NCBI GenBank assembly: GCA_038228695.1
Contig: JBBRPA010000003.1
Coordinates: 39,920-103,919, forward strand
Origin: DASVRZ01 sp038228695
GTDB lineage: Bacteria > Verrucomicrobiota > Verrucomicrobiia > Chthoniobacterales > DASVRZ01
Direction: 5' to 3'
Length of the DNA: 64,000 bases
Below the pieces are notes generated by a model. It worked only from the letters and a program-made list of their open reading frames with translations. It was not told where the DNA came from and did not search any database. A program made the position numbers and the translations under genes. Within the stretch, counting starts at the first letter, position 1. Each line of letters starts with the position of its first letter. Positions 45,482-54,337 of the stretch are shown one piece after another.

Positions 45482-47037
45482 ATGAATCGCCCCATCCGGA
45501 ACCTAGGCGCTGGTCTGTTGATCGCCGCCTCCTCCCTCGCCGCCACCACCGTTTCCGCGCAGGACAGCGGCCCCCTGATCGACAAACTCGTTCAGAAAGG
45601 CATCCTCACAGATCAGGAGGCGGAAGATCTTCGCGCCGATCTGGTTAAGGATTTCCAGACTTCCTCGGCAGGCAAATTAAACATTTCATCGCCAGTCACC
45701 GAAATGAAACTCTACGGCGACGGCCGTTTGCGTTACCAATACGACGATCAGCAAGCCCAGACGGCCAACACGGACAACGTTACCCAGCGGAGCCGTTTCC
45801 GATATCGCTTGCGGCTGAATGCGGACTTCCGGTTGACCAATAATTTCTTCGGCGGAGTGCAATTAGAGACTGGCCAAGCCGCCGACAGCGCCAACGAGAC
45901 GGTCCAACCCGGTTACACCGATTCCTCGATTTTCATCAATCGCATCTTCCTTGGCGTGAATATCAGCGACTGGGGTACAGTGGTCCTCGGCAAACAGAAG
46001 AATCCCTTATACACCACCGATCTGGTCTGGGATCCGGACATCAGCCCCTACGGCGTGTCCGAATCCATCTCGCTCGATCACTTGTTTGCCACAAAAGGCG
46101 AAGCCGGGACCGCTGCCGTCTCCGGTTACGGCAAGGACGGTAAGACTGTCACTTCCTACACTACCGGAGGAACTACCGGCAGCGATTGGGGTCCATTCAA
46201 GCTCTCGTTTGTTGCCGGTCAGTATGTATATGACACGAACAACAGCGAGGCCGCCATCGATGGCGACGCTAAGAATGACGCGTTTCAATTCGTTGGTCAG
46301 TTGGTCGCCAGCTATGAGTTTAACAGCAAAACGTCCATTACGTTCGCGCCCGGCTTCCTGATTTACAACGCCGCCGACGCGGGAGATTCCATTGCGTTAA
46401 ACAACGAAACACCCTTCAGCGGAGCTAGCGGTTATGTCGATCGCAACAGCGACGGTATCGCCGATTTTACCGTCAACGGCTTTAATTTAACCGTGACCAA
46501 CGGGTCGGTCTCTGGCGAGACTCGCGACCTCGCTATCGTTACCGCACCGGGCGAGGTGAAATTCCCGATTGGCTCGCTGAACGGACGCTTCTATTGGGAT
46601 TTTGCCTACAATACGGCCGGCAGCAATCGCTATAAAGACGTTTACGGTTTCGGATTGCTCATTCCGTCCATCGGCGCGGCAGACGAGTTAGTTCTCACCA
46701 GCAACGCAGTTTCACCACCCAAGACGCCATGGCCTGGCTGGTTGGTCTCGAAATTGGTCAAGGCAAAGGCCAAGGCGCCTGGACCTTGTTCGCCAACTAT
46801 CGCGAAACCGGCATTGCCTCGGTTGATCCCAACCTGAACGACTCTGACTTCGCGCTTGGCAGATTGAACAGCCGCGGATTCAAGTTCGGCGCTACCTACG
46901 GCTTCTCCGACGCGGTCTCCCTCGGCGTCACTGGGTTCGTTACCTACAACCTCGATGACAACCTCGTCGATTCGTTTGGCCTCGCCAATCGCAACGCGGT
47001 CAACACCGTCCAGATCGATCTCAACTTTAAATTCTAA
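45482..47037 (+). pseudogene. Outer-membrane porin of the phosphate locus, interrupted by a single-base frameshift
   Basis: A signal peptide (residues 1-27, ...ATTVSAQ) precedes a helical segment (GPLIDKLVQKGILTDQEAEDLRADL), typical of verrucomicrobial porins, and a beta barrel. The first frame is good up to about 46709 (DELVLTSNAV) and then gives nonsense to a stop at 46837. The frame one base back continues as FTTQDAMAWLVGLEIGQGKG and ends with LNFKF at 47037, a proper barrel C-terminus. Restoring one T at the TTT run 46710-46712 rejoins them into about 518 residues. The lesion may be a sequencing error, a real mutation or a phase-variable site. It lies downstream of a Pho box and upstream of pstS, so the porin is probably for phosphate or phosphate-ester uptake. 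Confidence 0.82.
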
Positions 47038-47067
47038 ACGTCCATCTATTTATTACCCAAACTACCT

Positions 47068-47883
47068 ATGAAAAACAGCACCGTCATCACCACCATCCTT
47101 GCTTCCCTGACTTTGTCAGCTCTCGCACACGCCGGCAAGGTCGTCATCAAAGGGTCCGACACACTCGGAGCCAAACTCGTTCCGCAACTCGCGGAAGCCT
47201 TCAAGGCGAAAAATCCCGACGCCAAGTTTGAGATTGCCGCAGAGGGTTCCACCACGGGATTCGCCGCGCTGATTGACGGGACTGCTGACATCGGCATGTC
47301 CAGCCGCCGCGCCAAACCTGCTGAAATGTCGGCCGCCACCGCGAAAGGGCTGAATCTGAAGCCCACCATCGTCGCTTATGACGGCATCGTCGTTATCGTC
47401 AATGCTGGCTGCCCGGTCAAAAAACTGACCAAACAACAGGTCGAGCAGATCTTTGCGGGTGACGTTACCGATTGGAGCGCGATTGGCGGGGCTCCGGGCA
47501 AAATCTCCGTTTACACCCGTAACACTTCGTCGGGCACCTATTCCGATTGGAAGGAACTGGCCATGAAAAAGCGTGATTATGCTCCATCCGCCCAGAAACT
47601 CGCCGGCAACGAGCAAATCGTCGCCGAGGTCGCGAAGAACCCTAATGGCGTAGGCTACGTCGGCATCGCTTACAGCCACGAGGCGGGGATTCATTCCGTC
47701 ACCGTGGATGGAATCGTTCCAAATGAAGAGGACGTGCGGTCCAAGGCATGGCCTTACAGCCGTCCGACCTTCTATTACACCAACGGGGAACCCGCTGGCG
47801 ACGCCGGTGCGTTTCTCGCCTTCACTCTCAGCACCGAAGGACAGGAAATCGTCAAGCGCGTTGGCTTTGTCCAAGTGAAATAA
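47068..47883 (+). CDS. pstS: Phosphate ABC transporter substrate-binding protein
   Basis: 271 residues with a signal peptide ending near ALAHA. It is a periplasmic type-2 binding protein: VIKGSDTLGAKLVPQLAEAF, then IAAEGSTTGFAALIDGTADIGMSSR with the phosphate-contacting Ser/Thr/Asp residues, then YTRNTSSGTYSDWKEL. It delivers phosphate to PstCA. It is 30 bases downstream of the porin frame and is followed by a strong intrinsic terminator, so pstC, pstA and pstB are probably expressed at a lower level by readthrough or a separate promoter. Confidence 0.93.
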   Translation: MKNSTVITTILASLTLSALAHAGKVVIKGSDTLGAKLVPQLAEAFKAKNPDAKFEIAAEGSTTGFAALIDGTADIGMSSRRAKPAEMSAATAKGLNLKPTIVAYDGIVVIVNAGCPVKKLTKQQVEQIFAGDVTDWSAIGGAPGKISVYTRNTSSGTYSDWKELAMKKRDYAPSAQKLAGNEQIVAEVAKNPNGVGYVGIAYSHEAGIHSVTVDGIVPNEEDVRSKAWPYSRPTFYYTNGEPAGDAGAFLAFTLSTEGQEIVKRVGFVQVK

Positions 47884-47902
47884 CCCGGCGCAGTATTCCG
47901 AT

Positions 47903-47940
47903 AAAAAACCCGTCAGCGGTCGCCGCGACGGGTTTTTTTT
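47903..47940 (+). terminator. Intrinsic terminator after pstS
   Basis: AAAAAACCCGTC, a GC-rich loop, then GACGGGTTTTTTTT. The stem continues into A/T pairs, and the strand ends with eight T. It lies 20 bases after the pstS stop. Confidence 0.9.
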
Positions 47941-48007
47941 GGTAGTTTATAAAGCTCACCCGATTTCTCGTTCTGCATCTCCGAAAAAACTGCATCTTCC
48001 AACCAAC

Positions 48008-49693
48008 ATGAGCATGACCGCTTCCGAAGAGTCGCTTTTGCGCGACGCACTAATCAAGCCGCAAGGATTTCGATTCCTCGGCATCGGCTGGGAGTCGGCG
48101 ATCAAATATTTCTTCGGCGGCAACGCGATCGTCGCGGTCGTTTTGTTGGGACTGATCACTGTTTTCCTTTTCCGCGAAGGTTACGGTTTCATCGCCCAAA
48201 GTCGCGAAAACATCCGCATCTATCGCGAGGCCGGCTTGGAATTCATCGACATCATGCGTGCACGCCAAGAGGCCCACGTGAAACTTGGTCGCCAGATCAA
48301 CGCCGTGCGGCTCGATCTCTTCAAACAGGCCCAGCGCAAAGGAAAATCTCTCGACGAGATCAACGCATCGCTCGCTCCGCTCGACGCGTTTTCCGGCGCT
48401 TTCAGTGATTCCGCCGACGCCCTCCGTGGGCTTGTTTCCGACTACGGCGAAATCGCCGTGGATATCAAACAGCGCGCTTCCCAGATCCATGATCGGGTCG
48501 AGCAAAAACAGATGCTTTCCGATGCGGGCCGATTCGAGGAAGCCCGGCAAGTCGAAGTGCCGCTCATCGATTTCCCGAAGGAACGAAAGGCCATAATCGA
48601 CACCGCTCCACAATACGATGAAATCTGCCGCACGATGCGGACCCAACTGGTCGCGTTGGTCAATAACCCCAACCCGGGTTTCGATTCGATGCCGTCAAAA
48701 ACCCGCGACCTTTTTAAGACCGACCTGCTTGCCTTTCTCGACTACCTCGATCGCGGTCGTACCGAATTGGCAGCCATCAATCTAGATAAACCCGTCGGGT
48801 ATTTCGCCGGCGTCGTGGAATTTTTCACCCATCCGGAATGGATCACGGCCAGCTTCTGGCAGGATTGGTATGGCGTCGTCCCGCTGTTCGTGGGTTCCCT
48901 TTTTGTCTCGACTATCGCTCTCCTCATCGCCGTCCCGCTCGGAGTCAGCGCAGCGGTTTACGTCAATCAAATTGCTGGCTTGCGCGAAGGGAATTTTATC
49001 AAGCCTGCGATTGAGTTCATCGCCGCTTTTCCTTCGGTAGTTCTCGGCTTTTTTGGTGTCGCCATCCTCGGGGAAACTCTCCGAAATGTAACCAACGGTA
49101 TCGTTTTCGACCCTGTCTGGGTCAAGAGCCTGCCCGCCTTGATCGAATGGCTCCCAGCCTCGCTTAACTATGTCACGCACGTCGTCGCCGGGTGGGTGCC
49201 CTTTTTTCCGATCGCCGAACGGCTGAATGCAATGACGGCGGGCATCCTTCTCGGGCTGATGGCCGTGCCGACGATTTTTTCCCTCGCCGAGGACGCCATC
49301 AACAACGTGCCGGTTCACCTCAAGGAAGCCTCTTTCGCGCTGGGCGCTTCTAAACTGCAAACGCTGATCAAAATCACCGTCCCAGCCGCGCTCTCCGGCA
49401 TCATTGCAGCGGTTTTGCTTGGCTTCGGACGTGTGATTGGCGAGACCATGGTCGTCCTGCTTTGCGCCGGGAACCGGATCAAAATTCCTGATTTCACGGA
49501 TGGCCTCGGTGCTTTTTTCCAACCGGTCCACACTATGACCGGTATCATTGCCCAGGAAATGGGCGAGGTGCCTTCCGGCTCGATTCATTACCGGGCCCTG
49601 TTCATGGTCGCGATTCTTCTTTTTCTGCTCGCGCTTCTAATTAACTATTTCGCCCAGAAAGTGGTCCGCAAATTCAAAATTTCCATCGGCTGA
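48008..49693 (+). CDS. pstC: Phosphate ABC transporter permease PstC with long N-terminal insertion
   Basis: 561 residues from the ATG at 48008, against about 320 for E. coli PstC. A first membrane helix at about 36-56 is followed by a region of about 230 residues that is largely helical and charged (ARQEAHVKLGRQINAVRLDL, IDFPKERKAIIDTAPQYDEI). This insert is probably periplasmic. The permease domain begins with YGVVPLFVGSLFVSTIALLI and includes the EAA-like loop LKEASFALGASKLQTLIKI. Other verrucomicrobial and planctomycetal PstC proteins have such extensions (recollection, not checked). It overlaps pstA by one base (TGATG). Confidence 0.92.
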   Translation: MSMTASEESLLRDALIKPQGFRFLGIGWESAIKYFFGGNAIVAVVLLGLITVFLFREGYGFIAQSRENIRIYREAGLEFIDIMRARQEAHVKLGRQINAVRLDLFKQAQRKGKSLDEINASLAPLDAFSGAFSDSADALRGLVSDYGEIAVDIKQRASQIHDRVEQKQMLSDAGRFEEARQVEVPLIDFPKERKAIIDTAPQYDEICRTMRTQLVALVNNPNPGFDSMPSKTRDLFKTDLLAFLDYLDRGRTELAAINLDKPVGYFAGVVEFFTHPEWITASFWQDWYGVVPLFVGSLFVSTIALLIAVPLGVSAAVYVNQIAGLREGNFIKPAIEFIAAFPSVVLGFFGVAILGETLRNVTNGIVFDPVWVKSLPALIEWLPASLNYVTHVVAGWVPFFPIAERLNAMTAGILLGLMAVPTIFSLAEDAINNVPVHLKEASFALGASKLQTLIKITVPAALSGIIAAVLLGFGRVIGETMVVLLCAGNRIKIPDFTDGLGAFFQPVHTMTGIIAQEMGEVPSGSIHYRALFMVAILLFLLALLINYFAQKVVRKFKISIG

Positions 49694-50733
49694 TGCAACC
49701 ACCCGCCAACATCTTCGCCGAGAAGCCCTCCCTCTGGCTCACCCTCGAGAAATCCGTCTTTCTGCTCTTTCGGGCAGCGACTTACCTCGTCCTCATTTTT
49801 TCCGCCTCGATTATTCTCACCATCTCATTCAAAGGCTTGGGCGCGGTCCTTCAGTCAACACCACCTTTCATCGATGTGCCCTTTTTGACCGAGTCGCCAG
49901 AGACGCTGCACGTTTTTCAATATGAAGGCCGCACGCTACAGATGGGGGATTCGGAGTATCGCGATTTCACGAAGCGGCATCCCGTCAACGATCCGAACGA
50001 GATCACCGTGGCCCATTCTGCTGGGGGTATCTTCCCTTGCATCGTCGGCACCGTCCTGCTTGTCATTGGCTCAATGACGATTGCGCTTTTCCTCGGCATC
50101 TCTGCGGCGATTTATCTCAGCGAATACAGCAAGCCCGGCCGCACGGTCGAGTTCATCCGACTGGCCATTCTCAATCTCGCGGGTGTTCCCTCGATTGTCT
50201 TCGGCCTCTTCGGAGTAGCTATGTTTGTCATTTATCTGAAATGGAACGTCTCCCTCCTCGCTGGCTGGTTCACACTCGCTTTCATGGTACTACCAGTCAT
50301 CATCACCGCCGCCGAGGAATCGCTCCGGGCTGTCCCTCAAGGTTTCCGCGAAGGATCGCTCGCCCTGGGCGCAACCAAATGGCAGTCCATTCGCACCAAC
50401 GTCCTCCCGTATGCGATGCCCGGCATTCTCACCTCCTCGATTCTCGGTATCGCCCGCGTCGCTGGGGAGACCGCTCCCATCATGTTCACCGCTGCCTTCG
50501 TCAAAGCCGACCAGCTCCCGTGGGAGGGGCTGGCGCACTGGACCGATTTTTTCTTCCGTGGCGTGATGGCCCTCCCATATCACATCTACGTTGTTAGCTC
50601 GAAAATTCCTCAGAACGAATACACCGAGCGCATGCAATACGGTTCTGCCTTTATCTTTTTGCTCGTGGTTGCTTCCATAGCGATTCTTTCGATTGTGCTC
50701 CGAACCAAACTTCGCAGGACCTACAAATGGTAA
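49693..50733 (+). CDS. pstA: Phosphate ABC transporter permease PstA
   Basis: 346 residues. A first helix at about 25-48 is followed by a periplasmic stretch of about 65 residues (SPETLHVFQYEGRTLQMGDS...), an insert longer than usual, and then five helices. The EAA-loop FREGSLALGATKWQSIRTNV is the contact with PstB. It shares one base with the pstC stop and overlaps pstB by seven bases, so the three are translationally coupled. Confidence 0.93.
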   Translation: MQPPANIFAEKPSLWLTLEKSVFLLFRAATYLVLIFSASIILTISFKGLGAVLQSTPPFIDVPFLTESPETLHVFQYEGRTLQMGDSEYRDFTKRHPVNDPNEITVAHSAGGIFPCIVGTVLLVIGSMTIALFLGISAAIYLSEYSKPGRTVEFIRLAILNLAGVPSIVFGLFGVAMFVIYLKWNVSLLAGWFTLAFMVLPVIITAAEESLRAVPQGFREGSLALGATKWQSIRTNVLPYAMPGILTSSILGIARVAGETAPIMFTAAFVKADQLPWEGLAHWTDFFFRGVMALPYHIYVVSSKIPQNEYTERMQYGSAFIFLLVVASIAILSIVLRTKLRRTYKW

Positions 50734-51587
50734 ACCCAAGTCTCCCACCTCCGCCTTCCACCACGAAATCCATGGAAAAAACCCGGACCTCTGCGAATCT
50801 CGATTCTGAGCCAGCCACTCACACAGCGGCCGGCAACATCATTGATGTCGATCAGCTCAATTTCTACTACGGCAAAAGCCAAGCGCTCTTCGACGTCTCG
50901 CTCACCATCCAGGAGCGGAAAGTGACCGCCTTCATCGGACCCTCCGGCTGCGGCAAAACCACCCTTCTGCGGAACTTTAATCGCATGAATGACCTCGTCC
51001 CAATCGCCCGAGTCGATAGCGGCGAAATTCGCATCCATGGCGTGAACATTTTCGACCCCAAAGTCAGCGTGCTCGAACTCCGCAAACGCGTGGGAATGGT
51101 CTTCCAAAAATCGAACCCATTTCCCAAATCGATTTACGAAAATATCGTTTACGGACTCCGCCTCCAGGGCAAAAACAACCGGTCGGAGCTAGATGGCATC
51201 GTTGAGCAAAGTCTCCGCGGTGCTGCGCTCTGGGACGAAGTGAAGGACCGCCTCGAATCCAGCGCGACAGGACTTTCCGGCGGCCAGATGCAACGCCTTT
51301 GCATTGCGCGCGCCATTGCCGTCGAGCCGGAAATCCTCCTGATGGACGAGCCCTGCGCCGCTCTCGATCCGATTGCGACCATGAAAGTCGAAGAGCTCAT
51401 CCACAAATTGAGCGAGAAATACACCATCGTTATCGTCACCCACAACATGCAGCAGGCCAGCCGCTGCTCCGACCTGACGGCGTTTTTCTATCTGGGCCGC
51501 CTGATCGAATACGATCGGACTGAGAAAATTTTCAGCAATCCCCGGGAAAAACAGACCGAGGACTATATCTCGGGCCGCTTCGGCTGA
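50727..51587 (+). CDS. pstB: Phosphate ABC transporter ATP-binding protein
   Basis: 286 residues. A 35-residue extension precedes the ATPase domain; an internal ATG at 50772 would shorten it. Walker A is GPSGCGKTTLLRNFNRMNDL, the signature motif LSGGQMQRLCIARA and Walker B ILLMDEPCAALDP are complete, and the H-loop is IVIVTHNMQQASR. The ending FSNPREKQTEDYISGRFG is typical of PstB. The stop lies back to back with that of the convergent repeat protein (shared TGATCA). The usual phoU is not found downstream. Confidence 0.96.
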   Translation: MVNPSLPPPPSTTKSMEKTRTSANLDSEPATHTAAGNIIDVDQLNFYYGKSQALFDVSLTIQERKVTAFIGPSGCGKTTLLRNFNRMNDLVPIARVDSGEIRIHGVNIFDPKVSVLELRKRVGMVFQKSNPFPKSIYENIVYGLRLQGKNNRSELDGIVEQSLRGAALWDEVKDRLESSATGLSGGQMQRLCIARAIAVEPEILLMDEPCAALDPIATMKVEELIHKLSEKYTIVIVTHNMQQASRCSDLTAFFYLGRLIEYDRTEKIFSNPREKQTEDYISGRFG

Positions 51588-51893
51588 TCACGCGAAGAGC
51601 AACAGCGCGGCGGCCAGGACACCCTTTTCCTCCGGAGTTCCCGCCTCGACCGTGGCTAACCGCTGACCGTGCAGATTGCGAACCTCATTGCCATCCACTT
51701 CCAGCAACGGCACATCATTCAGTCCAAAGACTCGGCCACTTTCCACCCGCGCTAGATCCTGTCCCATGAGGTTTTTCAGGTGACTCCCCGACACCTCGGC
51801 AATGTGCTGGTCGTGAAAATTGTAAATTTGACCGTTTTTCAGGTGGAAAAGCACCTGACCTCTCGCGTTTTTGATTATAGGCATTTGGTTCAT
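51588..51893 (-). CDS. Small protein built of 16-residue beta repeats (4-fold beta-flower-like)
   Basis: 101 residues from the ATG at 51893 (MNQMPIIKNARGQ); the frame extends to 51998 but that part lacks the repeat character. The core divides into four near-regular 16-residue units: QVLFHLKNGQIYNFHD, QHIAEVSGSHLKNLMG, QDLARVESGRVFGLND and VPLLEVDGNEVRNLHG, then a partial fifth QRLATVEAG. Each has hydrophobic-x-x-V/L in the first half and a G-x-V/I-x-N/G-L turn in the second. This matches the general design of 4-fold beta-flower proteins. No function is known. The gene is convergent with pstB, stop against stop. Confidence 0.65.
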   Translation of the reverse strand: MNQMPIIKNARGQVLFHLKNGQIYNFHDQHIAEVSGSHLKNLMGQDLARVESGRVFGLNDVPLLEVDGNEVRNLHGQRLATVEAGTPEEKGVLAAALLLFA

Positions 51894-52066
51894 GGCTTCG
51901 ATTTTAAGAGATTCCCCTGCAAGCTTGGACAAATTTACGAAGGTGGTGTTCAAATTTGCGAACTTTTCCAAGGCGTGGCATGGACCCTGCTTTAACAATA
52001 ACTGCGAGCTGGGACTTCAAATCACACTAATTAAAGAATCCTGAAAGCAGTCCCTCAGTCTTCGCG

Positions 52067-52096
52067 GCGCGGTCAGCAATGACCGCGCTTTTTTTT
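52067..52096 (+). terminator. Strong plus-strand intrinsic terminator without an obvious gene before it
   Basis: GCGCGGTCA, loop GCAA, TGACCGCGC, then eight T (52089-52096). The 9-pair stem is perfect. The nearest plus-strand gene is pstB, ending 480 bases upstream across a minus-strand gene, so it may end a long pst transcript or a small RNA. It does not serve the minus-strand gene at 52112-52576. Confidence 0.85.
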
Positions 52097-52111
52097 GCTC
52101 TGATCGCAGAC

Positions 52112-52576
52112 TCAGAAAGCTTGCAGGATGCGAAGTGCCGGGCTGCAATTCACACTGCCGACGCGCTGGTCGGCCAGATTCCGACCTAACGGCGATTCGG
52201 GGCTGAGCACGGTCACCGTTTTTCCGGCGACTTCCACCTCGAGACCGCCCGCAGCCGGAGCGATTAGGAACCAACGATTCTCATCCGCAAATGCCAATTC
52301 GACCAGACTGCCAGGGCCGATCGGCTCGCTCGCCGGGAAAGCGGTCTGCGGAAGCCGGGCGAACATTTCCATCGCCTGCCGCGCCACCAGAGCGTGCTTG
52401 GCCTGTCCGTCGGCGAGATAATTTTCCTCGATCGAACGCGTGTCGTATTTTCCCTCAGCCTTGGTCTGGGCGTCATTCCCGGTCATTCGGGTTTTTTTCG
52501 AAGTAGCGAGGTAAGTCTCGAATTCGCGTTGAAGCGCTTCGAGGATGGCGGCGATAACGGCGGATTTTTGGATCAC
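52112..52576 (-). CDS. Gre-like protein (GreA/GreB C-terminal domain)
   Basis: 154 residues from a GTG. The C-terminal half (GPGSLVELAFADENRWFLIAPAAGG... then VTVLSPESPLGRNLADQRVGS) matches the FKBP-like C-terminal domain of GreA/GreB transcription elongation factors. The N-terminal half is a helical region (VIAAILEALQREFETYLATSKK...KAEGKYDTRSIEENYLADGQ), different from the usual long GreA coiled coil. It could bind RNA polymerase as a modulator. It is divergent from the TraB-like gene by 84 bases. Confidence 0.8.
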   Translation of the reverse strand: MIQKSAVIAAILEALQREFETYLATSKKTRMTGNDAQTKAEGKYDTRSIEENYLADGQAKHALVARQAMEMFARLPQTAFPASEPIGPGSLVELAFADENRWFLIAPAAGGLEVEVAGKTVTVLSPESPLGRNLADQRVGSVNCSPALRILQAF

Positions 52577-52660
52577 AGGAGCGGAAAGAAACTAAACGAG
52601 GGGGAGGGTGGGGCGCAATCGTGCTTTGCGCCAAACGGACTTTCGGTAATGTAGGGCCGT

Positions 52661-53884
52661 ATGATTTCTTTTCTGACCCAGCTTTTTCTCTACGGATTTT
52701 GCTTCGATGCGCTGCTTTCGTTTTGGGCGGAATTTTACCAAGTGCAGGCGGGTTCTTTCGCCGAAATTCGTGCCCTGATCGCGTTTTCCGCCGTTGCGCA
52801 GGGCCTCGTGCTTTACGTTTGCATGATGTTTACCCGGAAAATTTCGTTCCGGTTGGTCGGATTGCCGGCGATATTTCTAATTTGGGCCAACCTCACCGCT
52901 GCGTTCCCCTTGCCGCTGTTTTACCTGCCACAAGGCGGGCTTTGGCTTTCCGCGATCCAGTTGTTAATCGCCGCCGGCCTGATTGGTTGGGCTTGGCGTT
53001 CGGATGGCGCGGGTGGGGGACCTGGGTTCGTTGATCCGGCTTTGCACCGAGAGGGTTTCACTCTGCGACGATTGCTCGTGCTCGGCGGAATTAATATTCT
53101 CCTCGCGCCACTTTTGGCGGCGGCAGCGTTGGTCAGCGGAGCGCTGTTAAGTCTGGAAAAAGCCACGGCAGGTTACGTGCGCATTCGGCCAAGCGGTCTT
53201 TACATCACTCAATCCAGTTTCCTGAAACAGGCACATACCGTGGCCCTCGATGGAATGATCCACGTTGCAGACAGTGCCTTCTACGACGATCTCAAATGGG
53301 GTGTGGCAGGGGCGCGGACCCTGGTTTTGCTCGAGGGTGTTACCGACCAAGACAAGTTGCTCTCCGCTGGGCTGGGCATGGAAAAGCTCGCGGAATTCTT
53401 TGGCTTGAAAACCCAGATGGAAACGGGGCAATACAGCCGCACCATTAACCAACTGATGGCAAAGGAAAGTGCCGGGGATCTGGCCGCCGACGGCACGATC
53501 ACGCTCGATGACTCGGTGGACGTGCGCCGAGCCGATGTGGACGTCAATACGTTCCGGCCTCAGACGATCAATTACCTCAAGGCGGCTGCTCTACTTTTTC
53601 AATCGACCCGCAGCGGTCGGATGGAGGATTTTCTGAAGATTATGGAGGATAAAAAGGACGTGCTCCAAAATGAGCAAATTGCCAAGGACGCCATGCAGGA
53701 CATCCTCGTCAACCGCAACACGCACCTCATCGGGCAAATCGAACAAGGACTCTCTACTCACGAGCGGATCGTCATTCCGTGGGGGGCAATGCACCTCGCC
53801 GGAATCGAGGAATACCTCCGATCAAAAGGCTACGCAGAAATCGGGCGGGTGGAAAAACCTGCAGTGCTTTTTTGGAAGAAGTAG
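52661..53884 (+). CDS. Multi-pass membrane protein with C-terminal TraB/GumN-like domain
   Basis: 407 residues. Five hydrophobic helices lie in the first 155 residues (ISFLTQLFLYGFCFDALLSF, GLVLYVCMMF, AIFLIWANLTAAFPLPLFYL, ...). A soluble domain of about 240 residues follows, with GARTLVLLEGVTDQDKL and HERIVIPWGAMHLAGIEEYL near the C-terminus. The G-x-M-H-x-x-G motif is that of the TraB/GumN/Tiki family, putative metal-dependent proteases. The membrane-domain-plus-TraB architecture is less common than a signal-peptide GumN form. The catalytic GxxH motif is intact. It has no operon partner in view. Confidence 0.72.
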   Translation: MISFLTQLFLYGFCFDALLSFWAEFYQVQAGSFAEIRALIAFSAVAQGLVLYVCMMFTRKISFRLVGLPAIFLIWANLTAAFPLPLFYLPQGGLWLSAIQLLIAAGLIGWAWRSDGAGGGPGFVDPALHREGFTLRRLLVLGGINILLAPLLAAAALVSGALLSLEKATAGYVRIRPSGLYITQSSFLKQAHTVALDGMIHVADSAFYDDLKWGVAGARTLVLLEGVTDQDKLLSAGLGMEKLAEFFGLKTQMETGQYSRTINQLMAKESAGDLAADGTITLDDSVDVRRADVDVNTFRPQTINYLKAAALLFQSTRSGRMEDFLKIMEDKKDVLQNEQIAKDAMQDILVNRNTHLIGQIEQGLSTHERIVIPWGAMHLAGIEEYLRSKGYAEIGRVEKPAVLFWKK

Positions 53885-53899
53885 CTGAAGAAATTTCGG

Positions 53900-54337
53900 C
53901 TATTTTTTACCCGTCTCCAACACGTAATCGTCAGGGCTAAAAGCAGGCGCGCAAACTGCGTAGAAAACGATGGGCGTCCCGGCGTCAGCATCGAGGGAGT
54001 GGGAGGTCTTCGGCGGAATGACGACGACGGAGCCGGGGCGGACGGGATGGCGTTTCCCTTTGAGGGTGACGTGTCCGCTGCCACTGAGGATGAGGAAAGA
54101 TTCCTCGGCGACTTTGGTGTGGCTGAGGCCCGTGGTGGCTCCTGGCGCAAGAGTGAATTGAGCGACGCTATAACGGTCGGTGCGGGCCTTCGCGAGATTG
54201 CCGATGAGTTCTTTGAGCGAGACGCCGGGAGAAACGGCGATGTTTTCTACTTGGTCGGGATGGAAGACGGAGTCGGCGGCGTTGGAGTCGGACATAAGGA
54301 AGGGCAGGCAGAGGAAGGTGAGGAGGCGTGTTTTCAT
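53900..54337 (-). CDS. Secreted cupin-domain protein
   Basis: 145 residues with a signal peptide ending near SDSNA. The cupin barrel has GLSHTKVAEESFLILSGSGHVTLKGKRHPVRPGSVVVIPPKTSHSL, whose motif 1 lacks the usual H-x-H pair (only one His, then E-E), while motif 2 has a His. It may bind a metal or small ligand in the periplasm. It overlaps the upstream DUF985 cupin gene by four bases, so both are coupled. Confidence 0.8.
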   Translation of the reverse strand: MKTRLLTFLCLPFLMSDSNAADSVFHPDQVENIAVSPGVSLKELIGNLAKARTDRYSVAQFTLAPGATTGLSHTKVAEESFLILSGSGHVTLKGKRHPVRPGSVVVIPPKTSHSLDADAGTPIVFYAVCAPAFSPDDYVLETGKK

